64,000 bases of DNA from Rhodococcus sp. IEGM 1381. Its GTDB lineage: Bacteria > Actinomycetota > Actinomycetes > Mycobacteriales > Mycobacteriaceae. The translations under genes were made by a program, and so were the position numbers. The DNA lies in NCBI RefSeq assembly GCF_030056795.1, contig NZ_JASHKQ010000005.1, positions 124,001 to 188,000 of the forward strand, in the 5' to 3' direction. A model generated the notes under the pieces. That model was not told the DNA's origin and searched no databases. It worked only from the letters and a program-made list of their open reading frames with translations. Of this stretch, positions 17,087-26,098 are shown piece by piece. Within the stretch, counting starts at the first letter, position 1, and each line of letters starts with the position of its first letter.

Positions 17087-18190
17087 CTAGCGTGCAGGAA
17101 CGGTGATTCCTCGCGCGTCGAGGATGGGGCGCACTCCCTCGGCGAAGTGGTACGCCTCCTCCAGATGTGGGTAACCCGAGAGGATGAATTCGTCGAACCC
17201 GGCGTCGTGGTATTCGCCGATCAGGTTCGCAACCTCCTCGTGTGACCCGACCAACGCCGTACCCGCGCCGCCGCGAACCAAGCCGACGCCGGCCCACAGG
17301 TTGGGGTAGATCTCGAGCGAATCCTTGCTGCCGCCGTGGAGTGCGGCCATCCGGCGCTGCCCCTCGGACTGCGAAGACGAGTGCAGCGCGTGTGCCGCAG
17401 ACACCTGCTCCTCGGGGAGCTCGTCGAGGAGCTTCTGCGCGACGGCCCAGGCCTCCTCGGACGTGTCGCGGCTGATGGTGTGCAGGCGAATGCCGTAGGT
17501 GAGCTTGCGGCCCTCGGCGTCCGCGAGCGCCTGCACCTTCTCGATCTTGGCGCGGGCGTCCTTCGGCGGCTCGCCCCACGTCAAGTACGTCTGCACACGC
17601 TTGGCGGCGACGGCCAGAGCAGGCTCGGAGGAGCCGCCGAACCAGAACTCCGGCAACGGATCCGGCGCTTCGGACACCCGCGCATCGGCGACCTTGAAGA
17701 ACTCGCCCTCGTGATCGACCGACGTCTCGGTCCAGATGCGTTGGACGAGTTCGAGGAACTCGTCGGTGCGGGCGTAGCGCCGATCGTGGTCGATCCAATC
17801 CCCGAAACGGCGCTGCTCGACGTCGTCGCCACCGGTGACGATGTTGAAAAGCACACGCCCTTCCGAGAACCGCTGCAATGTCGCGGCCTGCTGCGCCGCC
17901 AACGTGGGCGGCGTCAGGCCGGGGCGGAAGGCAACCAGAAACTTCAGCCTTCGGGTGCTCTGCAGCAACGCGGCCGTGGTCAGCCATGCGTCCTCGCACC
18001 ACGTTCCCGTCGGGGTAAGCACACCCTCGAAATCGAGTCGGTCCGCGGACTGAGCGACCTCGGTGAGGTAGCGCAGAGACGGGCGACGGAATCCGGCGGG
18101 TTCGCGGAGGTTGCCGGAGGCGTGGGACGCGCCGACGATGGAGCGGCCGTCGCCTGCGGTGGGAAGGAACCAGAAGATGCGTGCGGTCAC
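17087..18190 (-). CDS. ssuD: FMNH2-dependent alkanesulfonate monooxygenase
   Basis: The 367-residue protein matches SsuD closely. It has FWFLPTAGDG at the N-terminus, 'TGTWCEDAWL' with Cys65 (the conserved active-site-region cysteine), 'FLVAFRPG', 'LFNIVTGGD', and the C-terminal run 'NLWAGVGLVRGGAGTALVGS' followed by LSGYPHLEEAY. It releases sulfite from C1 and longer alkanesulfonates using FMNH2 and O2. The GTG at 18190 with AGGAG eight bases upstream is chosen; a longer frame would overlap ssuA. Last gene of ssuCBAD; no dedicated SsuE here, so the FMN reductase at 13481 may serve it. Confidence 0.95.
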   Translation of the reverse strand: MTARIFWFLPTAGDGRSIVGASHASGNLREPAGFRRPSLRYLTEVAQSADRLDFEGVLTPTGTWCEDAWLTTAALLQSTRRLKFLVAFRPGLTPPTLAAQQAATLQRFSEGRVLFNIVTGGDDVEQRRFGDWIDHDRRYARTDEFLELVQRIWTETSVDHEGEFFKVADARVSEAPDPLPEFWFGGSSEPALAVAAKRVQTYLTWGEPPKDARAKIEKVQALADAEGRKLTYGIRLHTISRDTSEEAWAVAQKLLDELPEEQVSAAHALHSSSQSEGQRRMAALHGGSKDSLEIYPNLWAGVGLVRGGAGTALVGSHEEVANLIGEYHDAGFDEFILSGYPHLEEAYHFAEGVRPILDARGITVPAR

Positions 18191-18218
18191 GAGTGGACTC
18201 CTACGACGTGGTGGGTGA

Positions 18219-19265
18219 TCAGTTGGTGGAGGCGGTCGCGTCGGCGATGGCGTCGTTGTAGCGCGTGTCGACGAAGTCTGCAAACGTGTTGCCGCCGGGG
18301 ATACTTCCGCTTTCGACGAACGCATCGAAGAGCGCCTGCTCGGAGTCGATCACTTTGTCGTCCAATGCAATTGCGGGTCGCTGGCTTCGTCCCTGCGCCA
18401 ATTCACCCGCGGCCGGGTCGATGCCGACGGCCGTGGAGTACGCCGCCGCCCACTCGGCCGGATTGGCGTCCGCCCATGCGGACGCCTTGGCCAGACGAAC
18501 CACGAAGTCCTGGAGGGCAGTGTTTATCGCGGGATCGTCCAGCGCCTGCTGCGAGGCGATACCGAAGCCGTAACCGTTGGCGACGCCCTCGGCTGTGGTC
18601 AGCGTCTTCGAACCGTTCTGGACCTGCGCGATCGCAGTGAACGGGTCCCAAATCGCCCAGGCATCGACCTCACCCGAGGTGAATGCGGTCAGAGCATCGG
18701 CGGGCTGGAGGAAGATCAGCTGGACGTCGTCTGTGGTCAAGCCGGCCTTCTGCAACTGCAGCAGCACATGACCGTGCGCAGAACTTCCCTTGCCCACGGC
18801 GATCTTCTTGCCGCGCAGGTCTGCGAACGAGCTGAGAGTCGAATCGGCCGGCACGAGGATCTGATCCCCACTCGCATCGTTGCTGTAGGCGGAGACGACC
18901 TTGATGCGCGCGTTGGCTGCGACCCCGAACACCGGCGGCGTATTGCCCGTGACCGCGAAGTCGATCTGGCCGGCCGTTGCTGCCTCCACCTGTGGCGGGC
19001 CGGAAGTGAAGGTGGAGAACGCGACATCGTAGGGAGCCGAGTCGAGCTCACCCGACGCGCGAAGCAGGGCCTCGGTGCCACCCTTCTGGTCGCCGACGTC
19101 CAGTGTCACGGTGGCGAGCTGGTCGTTCGAGACGAGTGCTGGGGCTTCGGTGGTTGCGGTATCGCTGCCACGGGAGACGCAACCGGTGAGCCCGACTACC
19201 GTCAAGGACAGGGCAGCGAGAACGCCGAGAGCGCGCAATGATCGGGGTCGAGTGTGTGACGACAT
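18219..19265 (-). CDS. ssuA: Aliphatic sulfonate ABC transporter substrate-binding lipoprotein
   Basis: The 348-residue protein has a lipoprotein signal with lipobox LTGC (Cys29) and the periplasmic-binding-protein-like fold of SsuA/TauA: 'VTGNTPPVFGVAANARIKVVSAYSND', 'KKIAVGKGSSAHGHVLLQLQKAGLT' and 'DAWAIWDPF'. It binds sulfonates outside the cell and delivers them to SsuBC. The start at 19265 has AAGGA ten bases upstream and gives the signal peptide immediately. It lies between ssuB and ssuD in one leftward operon. Confidence 0.94.
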   Translation of the reverse strand: MSSHTRPRSLRALGVLAALSLTVVGLTGCVSRGSDTATTEAPALVSNDQLATVTLDVGDQKGGTEALLRASGELDSAPYDVAFSTFTSGPPQVEAATAGQIDFAVTGNTPPVFGVAANARIKVVSAYSNDASGDQILVPADSTLSSFADLRGKKIAVGKGSSAHGHVLLQLQKAGLTTDDVQLIFLQPADALTAFTSGEVDAWAIWDPFTAIAQVQNGSKTLTTAEGVANGYGFGIASQQALDDPAINTALQDFVVRLAKASAWADANPAEWAAAYSTAVGIDPAAGELAQGRSQRPAIALDDKVIDSEQALFDAFVESGSIPGGNTFADFVDTRYNDAIADATASTN

Positions 19266-19302
19266 GCGTGAAAGATCCTTCTTATCAGTGAAATTGATGA
19301 GC

Positions 19303-20022
19303 TCAGTGGACGCCGAGGGCACTGAGCAAGTGAGTGCGAATGCGAGAGAAGCCGGGTGTTCCCCAGTCGCGGGGACGAGGCAGGTCGACCGTGACGGTCT
19401 CGGCCACGGCACCGCCGTCGAGCACCACCACCCTGTCCCCCAGGGCGATTGCCTCGTCGACGTCGTGGGTGACCAGCAAGATGCCGAAGCCGTGCCGTCC
19501 CCACAGATCGAGAAGGAGTGACTGCATGGTCAGTCGTGTGAGTGCGTCGAGCGCGCCGAACGGTTCGTCGAGGAGGAGCAGTTCGGGCTTCCCCACCAAC
19601 GCCCGTGCCAGAGCGGCGCGCTGAGCTTGCCCACCGGACAACGTGAGTGGCCATGCGTCCCGTTTGTCGGCCAGTCCCACCTCATCGAGAGTCGCGTCCG
19701 CAGCAGTCAACGCGTCGTTGCCCGTGACACCTGCGGTGTTCAGACCGTAGGACACGTTCTGGCGAACCGACCGCCACGGAAACAGGCGTGGTTCCTGGAA
19801 CGCCACCGCGGGATGCCCGGCAACATGGCGCTCCCCCGTGTGGTCGGTCGACAGTCCTGCCAAGATACGCAGGATCGTCGACTTGCCGGAGCCGGATCGT
19901 CCGACCAGCGAGACGATTTCGCCGCGCTGGATGGAGAGGTCGACGCCTTTCAACACGTGACTGGATCCGTAGAACTTGTCGATGCCGTGCAGGGTGGCGA
20001 CGGAGGTGATCGTCGAAGTCAT
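19303..20022 (-). CDS. ssuB: Aliphatic sulfonate ABC transporter ATP-binding protein
   Basis: The 239-residue ATPase has Walker A GRSGSGKST (41-49), Q-loop 'AFQEPRLFPWRSV', signature LSGGQAQR, Walker B 'LLLLDEPFGALD' and 'LLVTHDVDEAI', the pattern of the nitrate/sulfonate/taurine importer ATPases (SsuB/TauB). It energises uptake through SsuC. It begins three bases after the ssuC stop and is followed by ssuA after 37 bp. Confidence 0.94.
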   Translation of the reverse strand: MTSTITSVATLHGIDKFYGSSHVLKGVDLSIQRGEIVSLVGRSGSGKSTILRILAGLSTDHTGERHVAGHPAVAFQEPRLFPWRSVRQNVSYGLNTAGVTGNDALTAADATLDEVGLADKRDAWPLTLSGGQAQRAALARALVGKPELLLLDEPFGALDALTRLTMQSLLLDLWGRHGFGILLVTHDVDEAIALGDRVVVLDGGAVAETVTVDLPRPRDWGTPGFSRIRTHLLSALGVH

Positions 20023-20025
20023 GAA

Positions 20026-20883
20026 TCAAGCATCCAATCGGTAACGGAGGGCGCGCTTTTCGAGTACTCGCACGATGCCGTCGGTGGCGATTCCCATCAG
20101 CGCGTAGACGACGAGCCCGAAGATGATGGTGTCCAGACGCAGGAAGTCCCGGGCATTGTTGATGATGTAGCCGAGCCCGGATTCGGCATTGATCTGCTCG
20201 GCCACGATCAACGACAACCACGCGATGGCCAACGACTGTCGAAGTCCCACCAGTAGTTGGGGAGCGATGCTGGGCAGGATGATCGTGGTGAACCGCTGTC
20301 GCCGAGAGAAACCGAGTACGACGGCCGTGTCGAGGAAGTCGCGATCGATCTGACGGATGGCCGAAAACGTGTTGAGGTACAGCGGAAACGCGACTCCCAG
20401 AGCGACGAGCAGGATCTTGGGAGTCTCGCCGATCCCGAACCACACGATGAACAGCGGAATGAGGCCGAGGTGCGGAAGTGCGCGCAGCATCTGCAGCGGT
20501 GGGTCGACGGTTGCCTCGGCGAGCTTGGACAGTCCGACGAGCGCTCCGAGCGCCACCCCGATCAGCCCGCCGAGCACAAGCCCCTGGACCACGCGCGTTC
20601 CCGAAATGGCCAGCGCGTCAGCCAATTCACCGTTGCGCAGCAATTCCAGACCCGCGTCGAAGATCAGGGACGGGGCGGGCAGCACTCGTTCGGAGAGAAC
20701 GCCGGCAGCGCTGGCGATCTGCCAGAGCACGAGCAGTGCGACGGGTGACAGAAAGCGCAGGACGGTCCATCGGTACCTCTGCCACGCCGACTGTGTCGGT
20801 GAAACGGGTGCCGGGCCGCCCTGCACGTCGCTGACACGCGTGTCCACGGGTCCCGCGGGTGCGGCGTACGACGTCACGACCAT
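20026..20883 (-). CDS. ssuC: Aliphatic sulfonate ABC transporter permease
   Basis: The 285-residue membrane protein has about six helices and the coupling loop 'YLNTFSAIRQIDRDFLDTAVVLGFSRRQRFTTIILPSIAPQLLVGLRQSLAIAW', diagnostic of SsuC/TauC-type permeases. The ATG at 20883 is preferred (GGAAGG nine bases upstream) over an in-frame GTG 45 bases earlier. It is the first gene of the leftward ssuCBAD operon; its 116-bp divergent gap with the GNAT gene should hold the promoter. I saw no dyad like the one at 11697 there. Confidence 0.93.
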   Translation of the reverse strand: MVVTSYAAPAGPVDTRVSDVQGGPAPVSPTQSAWQRYRWTVLRFLSPVALLVLWQIASAAGVLSERVLPAPSLIFDAGLELLRNGELADALAISGTRVVQGLVLGGLIGVALGALVGLSKLAEATVDPPLQMLRALPHLGLIPLFIVWFGIGETPKILLVALGVAFPLYLNTFSAIRQIDRDFLDTAVVLGFSRRQRFTTIILPSIAPQLLVGLRQSLAIAWLSLIVAEQINAESGLGYIINNARDFLRLDTIIFGLVVYALMGIATDGIVRVLEKRALRYRLDA

Positions 20884-20999
20884 GTTCACGTGCCTTCCAC
20901 TTGATGACGAGCAGCTTCGACTCACCACCCTCTGTCACGATGCCGGTCCGAGACCAGGGTTCGAATCAGCGTGAATTTAGGTCGGGCAGAATTGCTCTC

Positions 21000-21554
21000 A
21001 TGACCGTCGAGCCCATCCACACCGAACGCCTGACACTGCGTCTGTACGAACTCGAGGACGCAGACCGGATTCTCGCGTACTACAGCGACCCGGAAGTCTG
21101 CCGCTATCTACTCCACGAAGCGTGGACACACGCCGATGCGGTTGCTGCGGTGGGCAAACGGATGAAGCGAATCGGGCTGCACACCCAGGCCCTCGCGATG
21201 GTCGTCGAACACGAGGGCACTGTGGTGGGCAACGTCGAGGCGTGGTTGATCGACGGTTCCCCGGCTCTCGTCGAACTCGGCTGGACGTTCTCCCCCGCCG
21301 TGGCCGGTCGCGGTTATGCCACCGAGGCGGTCGACGCGTTGATCGAGCACGTGTTCTCGCTACCCCAGATCCACCGCGTCAGCGCACAGCTGGACGGACG
21401 CAACGACGCGTCGGCCCGGTTGGCGGCCCGGGTCGGCATGCGTCAGGAAGCGCACTTCCGCCAGAACTGGTGGTGCAAGGGTGAATGGACCGACACTCTC
21501 GTGTACGCGATGTTGCGCGAGGATCGGGGAGTCCGTTGTGCGGAGGCATCATGA
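21000..21554 (+). CDS. GNAT family N-acetyltransferase (RimJ/RimL type)
   Basis: The 184-residue protein begins with the Acetyltransf_3 pattern 'TERLTLRLYELEDADRILAYYSDPEVCRYL'. It has the acetyl-CoA pyrophosphate loop within 'FSPAVAGRGYATEAVDALIEHVF' and the following 'IHRVSAQLDGRNDASARLAARVGMRQE'. Members acetylate ribosomal protein N-termini, aminoglycosides or small amines; the target here is unknown. The start ATG at 21000 is placed at the family N-terminus. It is transcribed divergently from ssuC, and the MFS gene follows after 9 bp. Confidence 0.9.
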   Translation: MTVEPIHTERLTLRLYELEDADRILAYYSDPEVCRYLLHEAWTHADAVAAVGKRMKRIGLHTQALAMVVEHEGTVVGNVEAWLIDGSPALVELGWTFSPAVAGRGYATEAVDALIEHVFSLPQIHRVSAQLDGRNDASARLAARVGMRQEAHFRQNWWCKGEWTDTLVYAMLREDRGVRCAEAS

Positions 21555-21563
21555 GCAGAACCC

Positions 21564-22790
21564 GTGAGTGAAGTCTCGACGCCAGGCCGTCGTTCGTCGT
21601 TTCGCCGGTTTCTGACGGCCGCAGTGATCAGCTCGGCCGGCTCGTCGGTGACAGCGGTTGCGATGCCCATCTTGGTTGTGCAGCTTCTGGACGCGACACC
21701 CTTCGAGGTCGGCGTGGTGAACGCTGCACAGTTCATCCCGTATGCGGTACTCGGGTTGGTCGCCGGGGTGTACGTCGATCGGTGGCGTCGCAAGCCGATT
21801 TTGGTGTGGGCCAGCGTCGGCCGCGCATTGACGCTCGGCGCGGTTCCGCTCCTGTGGTTCGCAGGCCTACTTCACATCTGGGTACTGATCGTCGTGTTGC
21901 TTTTGTACGGATCCTTCTCGGTGTTCGGATTCGCTGCGATGCAGTCGTTGCTGCCACGGTTGGTACCACGCAGTCAACTGGTGCAGGCGAATGCTCGACT
22001 CGACCAAGCCGACGCGGCCGCAACGACATTGGGGCCGACGATCGGAGGCGGACTCGTAGGAGTGCTCGGCGCTCCCCTGGTGATTGCCGTCGATGCCATC
22101 AGCTATCTCGTCGATGCAGCACTCAATTCGAGTCTCGATGTGGACGAGCCTCGACCTACTGCTCACGCCCGCCACCTGATCGGCGAAGTACGCGACGGAC
22201 TGAAATTCACGTATCTCCACCGCACGCTCAACCCGCTCGCTGTCTCGACACACGTGTGGTTCCTCGCCAACGGAGCCGCATTGACCGTGCTGTCGCTCTT
22301 CGCGCTCCGCTCGCTCGGGTTCAGCGCTTACACCTACGGATTGCTGCTGACGACGTTCGGTGCTGCCAGCCTGCTCGGAGCGTCCATTGCCCACACGCTC
22401 GGCAAGCGAATCGGCTCGGGTCGAGCAGTCATCCTCGCCCGCACGATGTATCCCCTCGCCTGGATTCTGGTGGCCCTCGCAACCGACACAGCGGTCGGCC
22501 ATGTTGTGCTTTTCGCAGCCCTGGGCCTGCAAGGTCTAGCGGCAGGCACCGAGAACGCGAACGAGATGGGCTACTGGCAAGCGCTCACCCCGGATGAGCT
22601 ACTCGGGCGTGTGAATGCCGCCAGGCGCTCCGTCAACCGCACCATGGCCGCCCTCGGTGCCGTGATCGCGGGCCTGCTGGTCAGCGTGATCGGTGAACGA
22701 CCGACCCTGATCGGCGTCATCATCGTATTCGCCATCGCCGCAGCCATAGTGGCATTCTCGCCACTGCGACACCCTGAAGCCGAGTTCTGA
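21564..22790 (+). CDS. MFS transporter (enterobactin-exporter-like, MFS_3)
   Basis: This 408-residue, 12-helix transporter begins 'FRRFLTAAVISSAGSSVTAVAMPILVVQLLDATPFEVGVVNAAQF', followed by a motif-A-like GVYVDRWRRKPI loop. This is the pattern of the EntS/MdtH-like MFS_3 group, often macrolide or siderophore exporters. It starts at a GTG nine bases after the GNAT stop, so the two genes probably form one operon, a common resistance-type pairing. The substrate is not predictable. Confidence 0.9.
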   Translation: MSEVSTPGRRSSFRRFLTAAVISSAGSSVTAVAMPILVVQLLDATPFEVGVVNAAQFIPYAVLGLVAGVYVDRWRRKPILVWASVGRALTLGAVPLLWFAGLLHIWVLIVVLLLYGSFSVFGFAAMQSLLPRLVPRSQLVQANARLDQADAAATTLGPTIGGGLVGVLGAPLVIAVDAISYLVDAALNSSLDVDEPRPTAHARHLIGEVRDGLKFTYLHRTLNPLAVSTHVWFLANGAALTVLSLFALRSLGFSAYTYGLLLTTFGAASLLGASIAHTLGKRIGSGRAVILARTMYPLAWILVALATDTAVGHVVLFAALGLQGLAAGTENANEMGYWQALTPDELLGRVNAARRSVNRTMAALGAVIAGLLVSVIGERPTLIGVIIVFAIAAAIVAFSPLRHPEAEF

Positions 22791-22928
22791 CACAAACGTC
22801 CCTGGGCTGTGTCCGCGACGTGGCGCGTTCACTTCGCGACCATCTTTCGTTCGGTTCCGCGACATCGACCGGTGACCGGAGTGCGACAGTCTCGGGAAAC
22901 CTCACTCGAACTCATAGGAGTTTCACGG

Positions 22929-23996
22929 ATGACCTCGCGTCGTAGAGCAGCCCTGGTGGGCACGCTCGCATTGATTTCTTTCGCGTCCACGTCGATGGGC
23001 GCCGTTGCCACTGCCGCCCCGGCACGAACGGCGTCGCCGTTGTGTCAGGTCGCAGACCTCCTCCCCACCGGATCGTCTTCGGGCCTCGGCTACGAATGTG
23101 CCGAAGCGGGTGAGCTTCTCGATCTCCCGATAGGTGATGTGCGCGCGACGCAACCCTCGCTCGGGTACGACGAGGTGTACTACAAGCTCGGTCGATACAC
23201 GCTCGGCAAGGACGAGATCAACAAGAAGTTCGACGACTGGTGCGAGGCCAACGGCCAGGAAGAGGCCGCTTCGGCGTTACCCGACGCGCGACTGGACAAT
23301 CCGTCGTCGTTCACCTGCACCGTCCCCGTCGGCCAGGAAACGCCCGACACCATCGCACCGATGAAGACTGTCGTCATCGGGCCGGGCGGCGTTCCGTACC
23401 TGACCGACGGACACCACACGCTGACCTCGTTCTACGAAACAGCCGACGGTGGACCGAATCTGCATCTGCGTCTACGGGTGGTCGCGAACCTCAGTGATCT
23501 GAGCCCTGCTGATTTCTGGGCACGGATGAAGACCGAGAAGTGGGTGTGGAACTACGACGTCGACGGTAACGAGGTTCCGGTGGAGCAGCTTCCGTCGGGA
23601 GTAGGCCTCGCCAAGTTCCAGAACGACAAGTACCGCAGCCTGATGTACTTCGCCCGCGACATCGGCTTCACCCCCGGAACCATCCCCTTTCAAGAATTCT
23701 ATTGGGGTGCATGGGTTCGCGACTCCGGCGCAGTCGACATCAGCGGTTGGGACAACAACAACCTGGCGAGCTACCTGAGCACCGTCGAATCGGTCTCGCG
23801 CGCTCAGGTCGCGGCCCCGAAAGACACTGTGATCGACAGTGGGCGTACCGCAGCGGAACTCGGCGCTCTGGACGCATGGAACGACGGCAAGGCAGCCACC
23901 AAGGGTGAATTCGGAAAGCTCTCTGCACCGTACTCGAGCGACAAGCCGGGCAAGCTGGCCTACGCCTTGCAGTACAAGATGGGACTGTCTCGGTAG
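22929..23996 (+). CDS. Secreted ParB/Srx-like (ParBc_2) domain protein
   Basis: The 355-residue protein has a cleavable Sec signal (about residues 1-32, AXA-like site at 'ATAAPA'). The mature part contains 'LPIGDVRATQPSLGYDEVYYKLGRY' and 'VVIGPGGVPYLTDGHHTLTSF', the pattern of the putative ParB-like nuclease family ParBc_2. The D-G-H-H motif replaces the usual ParB GERR-type loop. Export of a ParB/sulfiredoxin-fold protein is unusual; a nucleotide-dependent role outside the cell is hard to picture, so another enzymatic activity is possible. AGGAG eight bases upstream supports the start. Single gene, followed by a strong hairpin. Confidence 0.85.
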   Translation: MTSRRRAALVGTLALISFASTSMGAVATAAPARTASPLCQVADLLPTGSSSGLGYECAEAGELLDLPIGDVRATQPSLGYDEVYYKLGRYTLGKDEINKKFDDWCEANGQEEAASALPDARLDNPSSFTCTVPVGQETPDTIAPMKTVVIGPGGVPYLTDGHHTLTSFYETADGGPNLHLRLRVVANLSDLSPADFWARMKTEKWVWNYDVDGNEVPVEQLPSGVGLAKFQNDKYRSLMYFARDIGFTPGTIPFQEFYWGAWVRDSGAVDISGWDNNNLASYLSTVESVSRAQVAAPKDTVIDSGRTAAELGALDAWNDGKAATKGEFGKLSAPYSSDKPGKLAYALQYKMGLSR

Positions 23997-24004
23997 CACT
24001 TCCA

Positions 24005-24040
24005 CTGGTGCAGCTCTTCCAACCGGAAGAGCTGCACCAG
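24005..24040. terminator. Perfect 16-bp hairpin between convergent genes
   Basis: CTGGTGCAGCTCTTCC (24005-24020) pairs perfectly with 24025-24040 around an AACC loop. It lies eight bases after the ParB-like gene stop and nine bases before the dedA stop, so it can act in both directions. There is no long T-run. Confidence 0.75.
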
Positions 24041-24048
24041 AGCACATC

Positions 24049-24705
24049 TCAGGAGAGTGCCCGGCGGCGAGACCGCAACCGCATCGCCACGAATACGACG
24101 ACAGCGATTGCCACCGAGACGATGACCATCTTCTGCAGGATTTCGGCATAGGCGTCGACCAGGTGCCAGTTCTCGCCCAGCTGATATCCCGCGGTGACGA
24201 ATATGGTGTTCCAGATCAGACTGCCGAGCGTGGTGAGAACCAGAAACTTCACCATCCCCATCCGCTCTATCCCGGCTGGTAGGGAGATGAAGCTGCGAAA
24301 CAGTGGAATCATGCGGCCCAGGAACACTGCCTTGGATCCGTGTTTCGCGAACCATGCCTCCGAGCGGTCGAAGTCGCTGGCCTTGATCAGCGGAATTCGC
24401 GCCAGCAGGGCCCGGGTGCGTTCGCGTCCGATGAGTGCACCCACCGCGTAGACGATGACCGCGCCCAGGACCGAGCCGAGTGTCGTCCAGAAGAGCGCCG
24501 CGCCGAAGGAGAACACTCCCTGACTGGCCGAGAACCCGGCAAGCGGCAGAACGAGTTCGCTCGGGATCGGCGGGAACAGATTGTCGGCACCGACGACGAC
24601 GGCGGCGCCGGGGCCCCCGAGCGCGTCCATGACGCCGACCGCCCACCCGGCAAGCCCGTCGAGTTGCTCGGTCTCGGCCGCTGCAGCAATCAGTAAGTTG
24701 GACAT
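24049..24705 (-). CDS. DedA family membrane protein
   Basis: The 218-residue protein has the DedA/SNARE-associated domain: 'NLFPPIPSELVLPLAGF' (the reentrant ExxxP region), 'GSVLGAVIVYAVGALIGR', and 'FLGRMIPLFRSFISLPAGIERM' with the conserved F-x-G-R...R-x-x...P-A-G. Family members are membrane-embedded and linked to lipid carrier flipping and membrane potential. The ATG at 24705 has GGGG seven bases upstream. It is transcribed divergently from the histidine kinase. Confidence 0.92.
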   Translation of the reverse strand: MSNLLIAAAAETEQLDGLAGWAVGVMDALGGPGAAVVVGADNLFPPIPSELVLPLAGFSASQGVFSFGAALFWTTLGSVLGAVIVYAVGALIGRERTRALLARIPLIKASDFDRSEAWFAKHGSKAVFLGRMIPLFRSFISLPAGIERMGMVKFLVLTTLGSLIWNTIFVTAGYQLGENWHLVDAYAEILQKMVIVSVAIAVVVFVAMRLRSRRRALS

Positions 24706-24877
24706 TGCAATTCCCCTGTTTGTCGGTGTCATTTGTCCGGACGGACGCTGAAAACGCTACGAACTTCCCGAATCGGGGACATCGAGGAGAGCCGTCGACC
24801 ATTCATAGGGAGTCCCCCGCCGAAACCCTGCGGTTTACCGCAGTATCAGCGGCCGCATACCCCGCTACGCTGCTCGA

Positions 24878-26098
24878 GTGCCCGGAAACGACGTCGTACA
24901 TCCACCTGACCTGGCGGATCGGATTGCCGTCAGCTCGCTTGTTCGGCGTTGGCTGATGGCACTTGCCGGAGTTCTACTCGGCAGCTTCACGGCAGTCTCG
25001 GCCGTGCTGTTCAGTGTCGTGGCGCTCCTCGCTCTAGCCTCGGCGCGCCTCCTCGGCCGGTGGGGAGAGCCACTGAGGGCTGCAGTCGATGACGGCGCAG
25101 TTCGTCTGAGCGAGTTGGATATTCGACGTATCACCCGCTTCCACGGCACGCTCCATACGGATGTGCTGACCCCTCGCCACTGTCGCTGGTATCTCGGCGG
25201 GCGGTGGACGATCGGACTACTCGGAACCGGCGTGGTCCTCTTCCTGACTCTGTGTCTCGTCGTGGCCGGCTCGATGGTCTCGGCATGGATCCTCGGCGGC
25301 GGCTGGGGCTTGATCGAGAACTCCGACCGGGTCGACGGTGGACTCATCGCGATGGCGGCTCTGCCCGGGATCCTCTTGATCTTCGTCGCGATCGTCGGGG
25401 TGGCCGCGGTCGGTTCGCTGGACCGTTGGTTCTGCGTCCAGGTGCTCGGCCGACAGTCGGATCGGTTGCTGCACCAGCGGGTTGCCGAATTGACGAGCAG
25501 CCGCGATCACGTTGTCGACGCCATCGACGACGAACGCCGCCGCATCGAGCGCGACCTGCACGACGGTGTCCAGCAGCACCTGGTTGCGCTGGGGATGCTC
25601 GTCGGCCGGGCTCGTCGCGCCGAAGATCCTGAGAAGGCGCATGAACTCCTCGCCCAAGCCCAGGTCGCATCGCAGGGAGCGATCGATGAGCTGCGCGAGG
25701 TTGCCAACCGTGTGTACCCGATCGCGCTCGACAAGGATGGCCTGCGCGCAGCTCTCGAGACGCTGGCCGAGCGGGCCAGTGTTCCAGTCCGACTCTCGTA
25801 CGAACTGACAGAGAGGTTGCGCCCCGCCGTGGAGACGGTTGTCTACTTCGTCATCTCGGAGGCGGTAACCAACGCAGCGAAGCACGCCTCCCCGAAACTG
25901 TTGGAGGTCAACGTCACTCACCAGCAGTTCGATCGTGTACTGGCAACCATCACCGACGACGGGCCCGGTGGCGCCGATCCGTCCGGCACCGGATTGTCCG
26001 GACTGGCCCGCCGCGTCGCTGCCCTGGATGGCACCCTGACTGTGGACAGCCCGGTCGGCGGTCCGACCGTCGTGACGGCGAGCGTCCCGTGCGGGTGA
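24878..26098 (+). CDS. Sensor histidine kinase, NarL-system (HisKA_3) type
   Basis: The 406-residue kinase has three hydrophobic regions (about 24-56, 111-139 and 154-179) forming the sensor. A dimerisation/phosphoacceptor segment follows with 'ERRRIERDLHDGVQQHL', where His228 is the expected phosphorylation site, and then an HATPase domain ('NAAKHASPK', 'TDDGPGG', 'GTGLSGLARRVAALDG'). The start is GTG. No periplasmic ligand domain is evident, so it probably senses something in or at the membrane. It overlaps the response regulator gene by 10 bp. Confidence 0.93.
   Translation: MPGNDVVHPPDLADRIAVSSLVRRWLMALAGVLLGSFTAVSAVLFSVVALLALASARLLGRWGEPLRAAVDDGAVRLSELDIRRITRFHGTLHTDVLTPRHCRWYLGGRWTIGLLGTGVVLFLTLCLVVAGSMVSAWILGGGWGLIENSDRVDGGLIAMAALPGILLIFVAIVGVAAVGSLDRWFCVQVLGRQSDRLLHQRVAELTSSRDHVVDAIDDERRRIERDLHDGVQQHLVALGMLVGRARRAEDPEKAHELLAQAQVASQGAIDELREVANRVYPIALDKDGLRAALETLAERASVPVRLSYELTERLRPAVETVVYFVISEAVTNAAKHASPKLLEVNVTHQQFDRVLATITDDGPGGADPSGTGLSGLARRVAALDGTLTVDSPVGGPTVVTASVPCG

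Noticed and set aside
1..20883. Assigning DszA or DmoA function to the oxygenases
   Set aside because: All five share the family motifs, but nothing in the sequence alone separates sulfone, sulfide, NTA or other substrates.
20884..20999. Copy of the GGCGTAA dyad or a leader peptide upstream of ssuC
   Set aside because: I inspected the divergent gap and found neither a matching dyad nor a convincing leader ORF, so shared regulation with the 11.7 kb locus is not supported by this motif.
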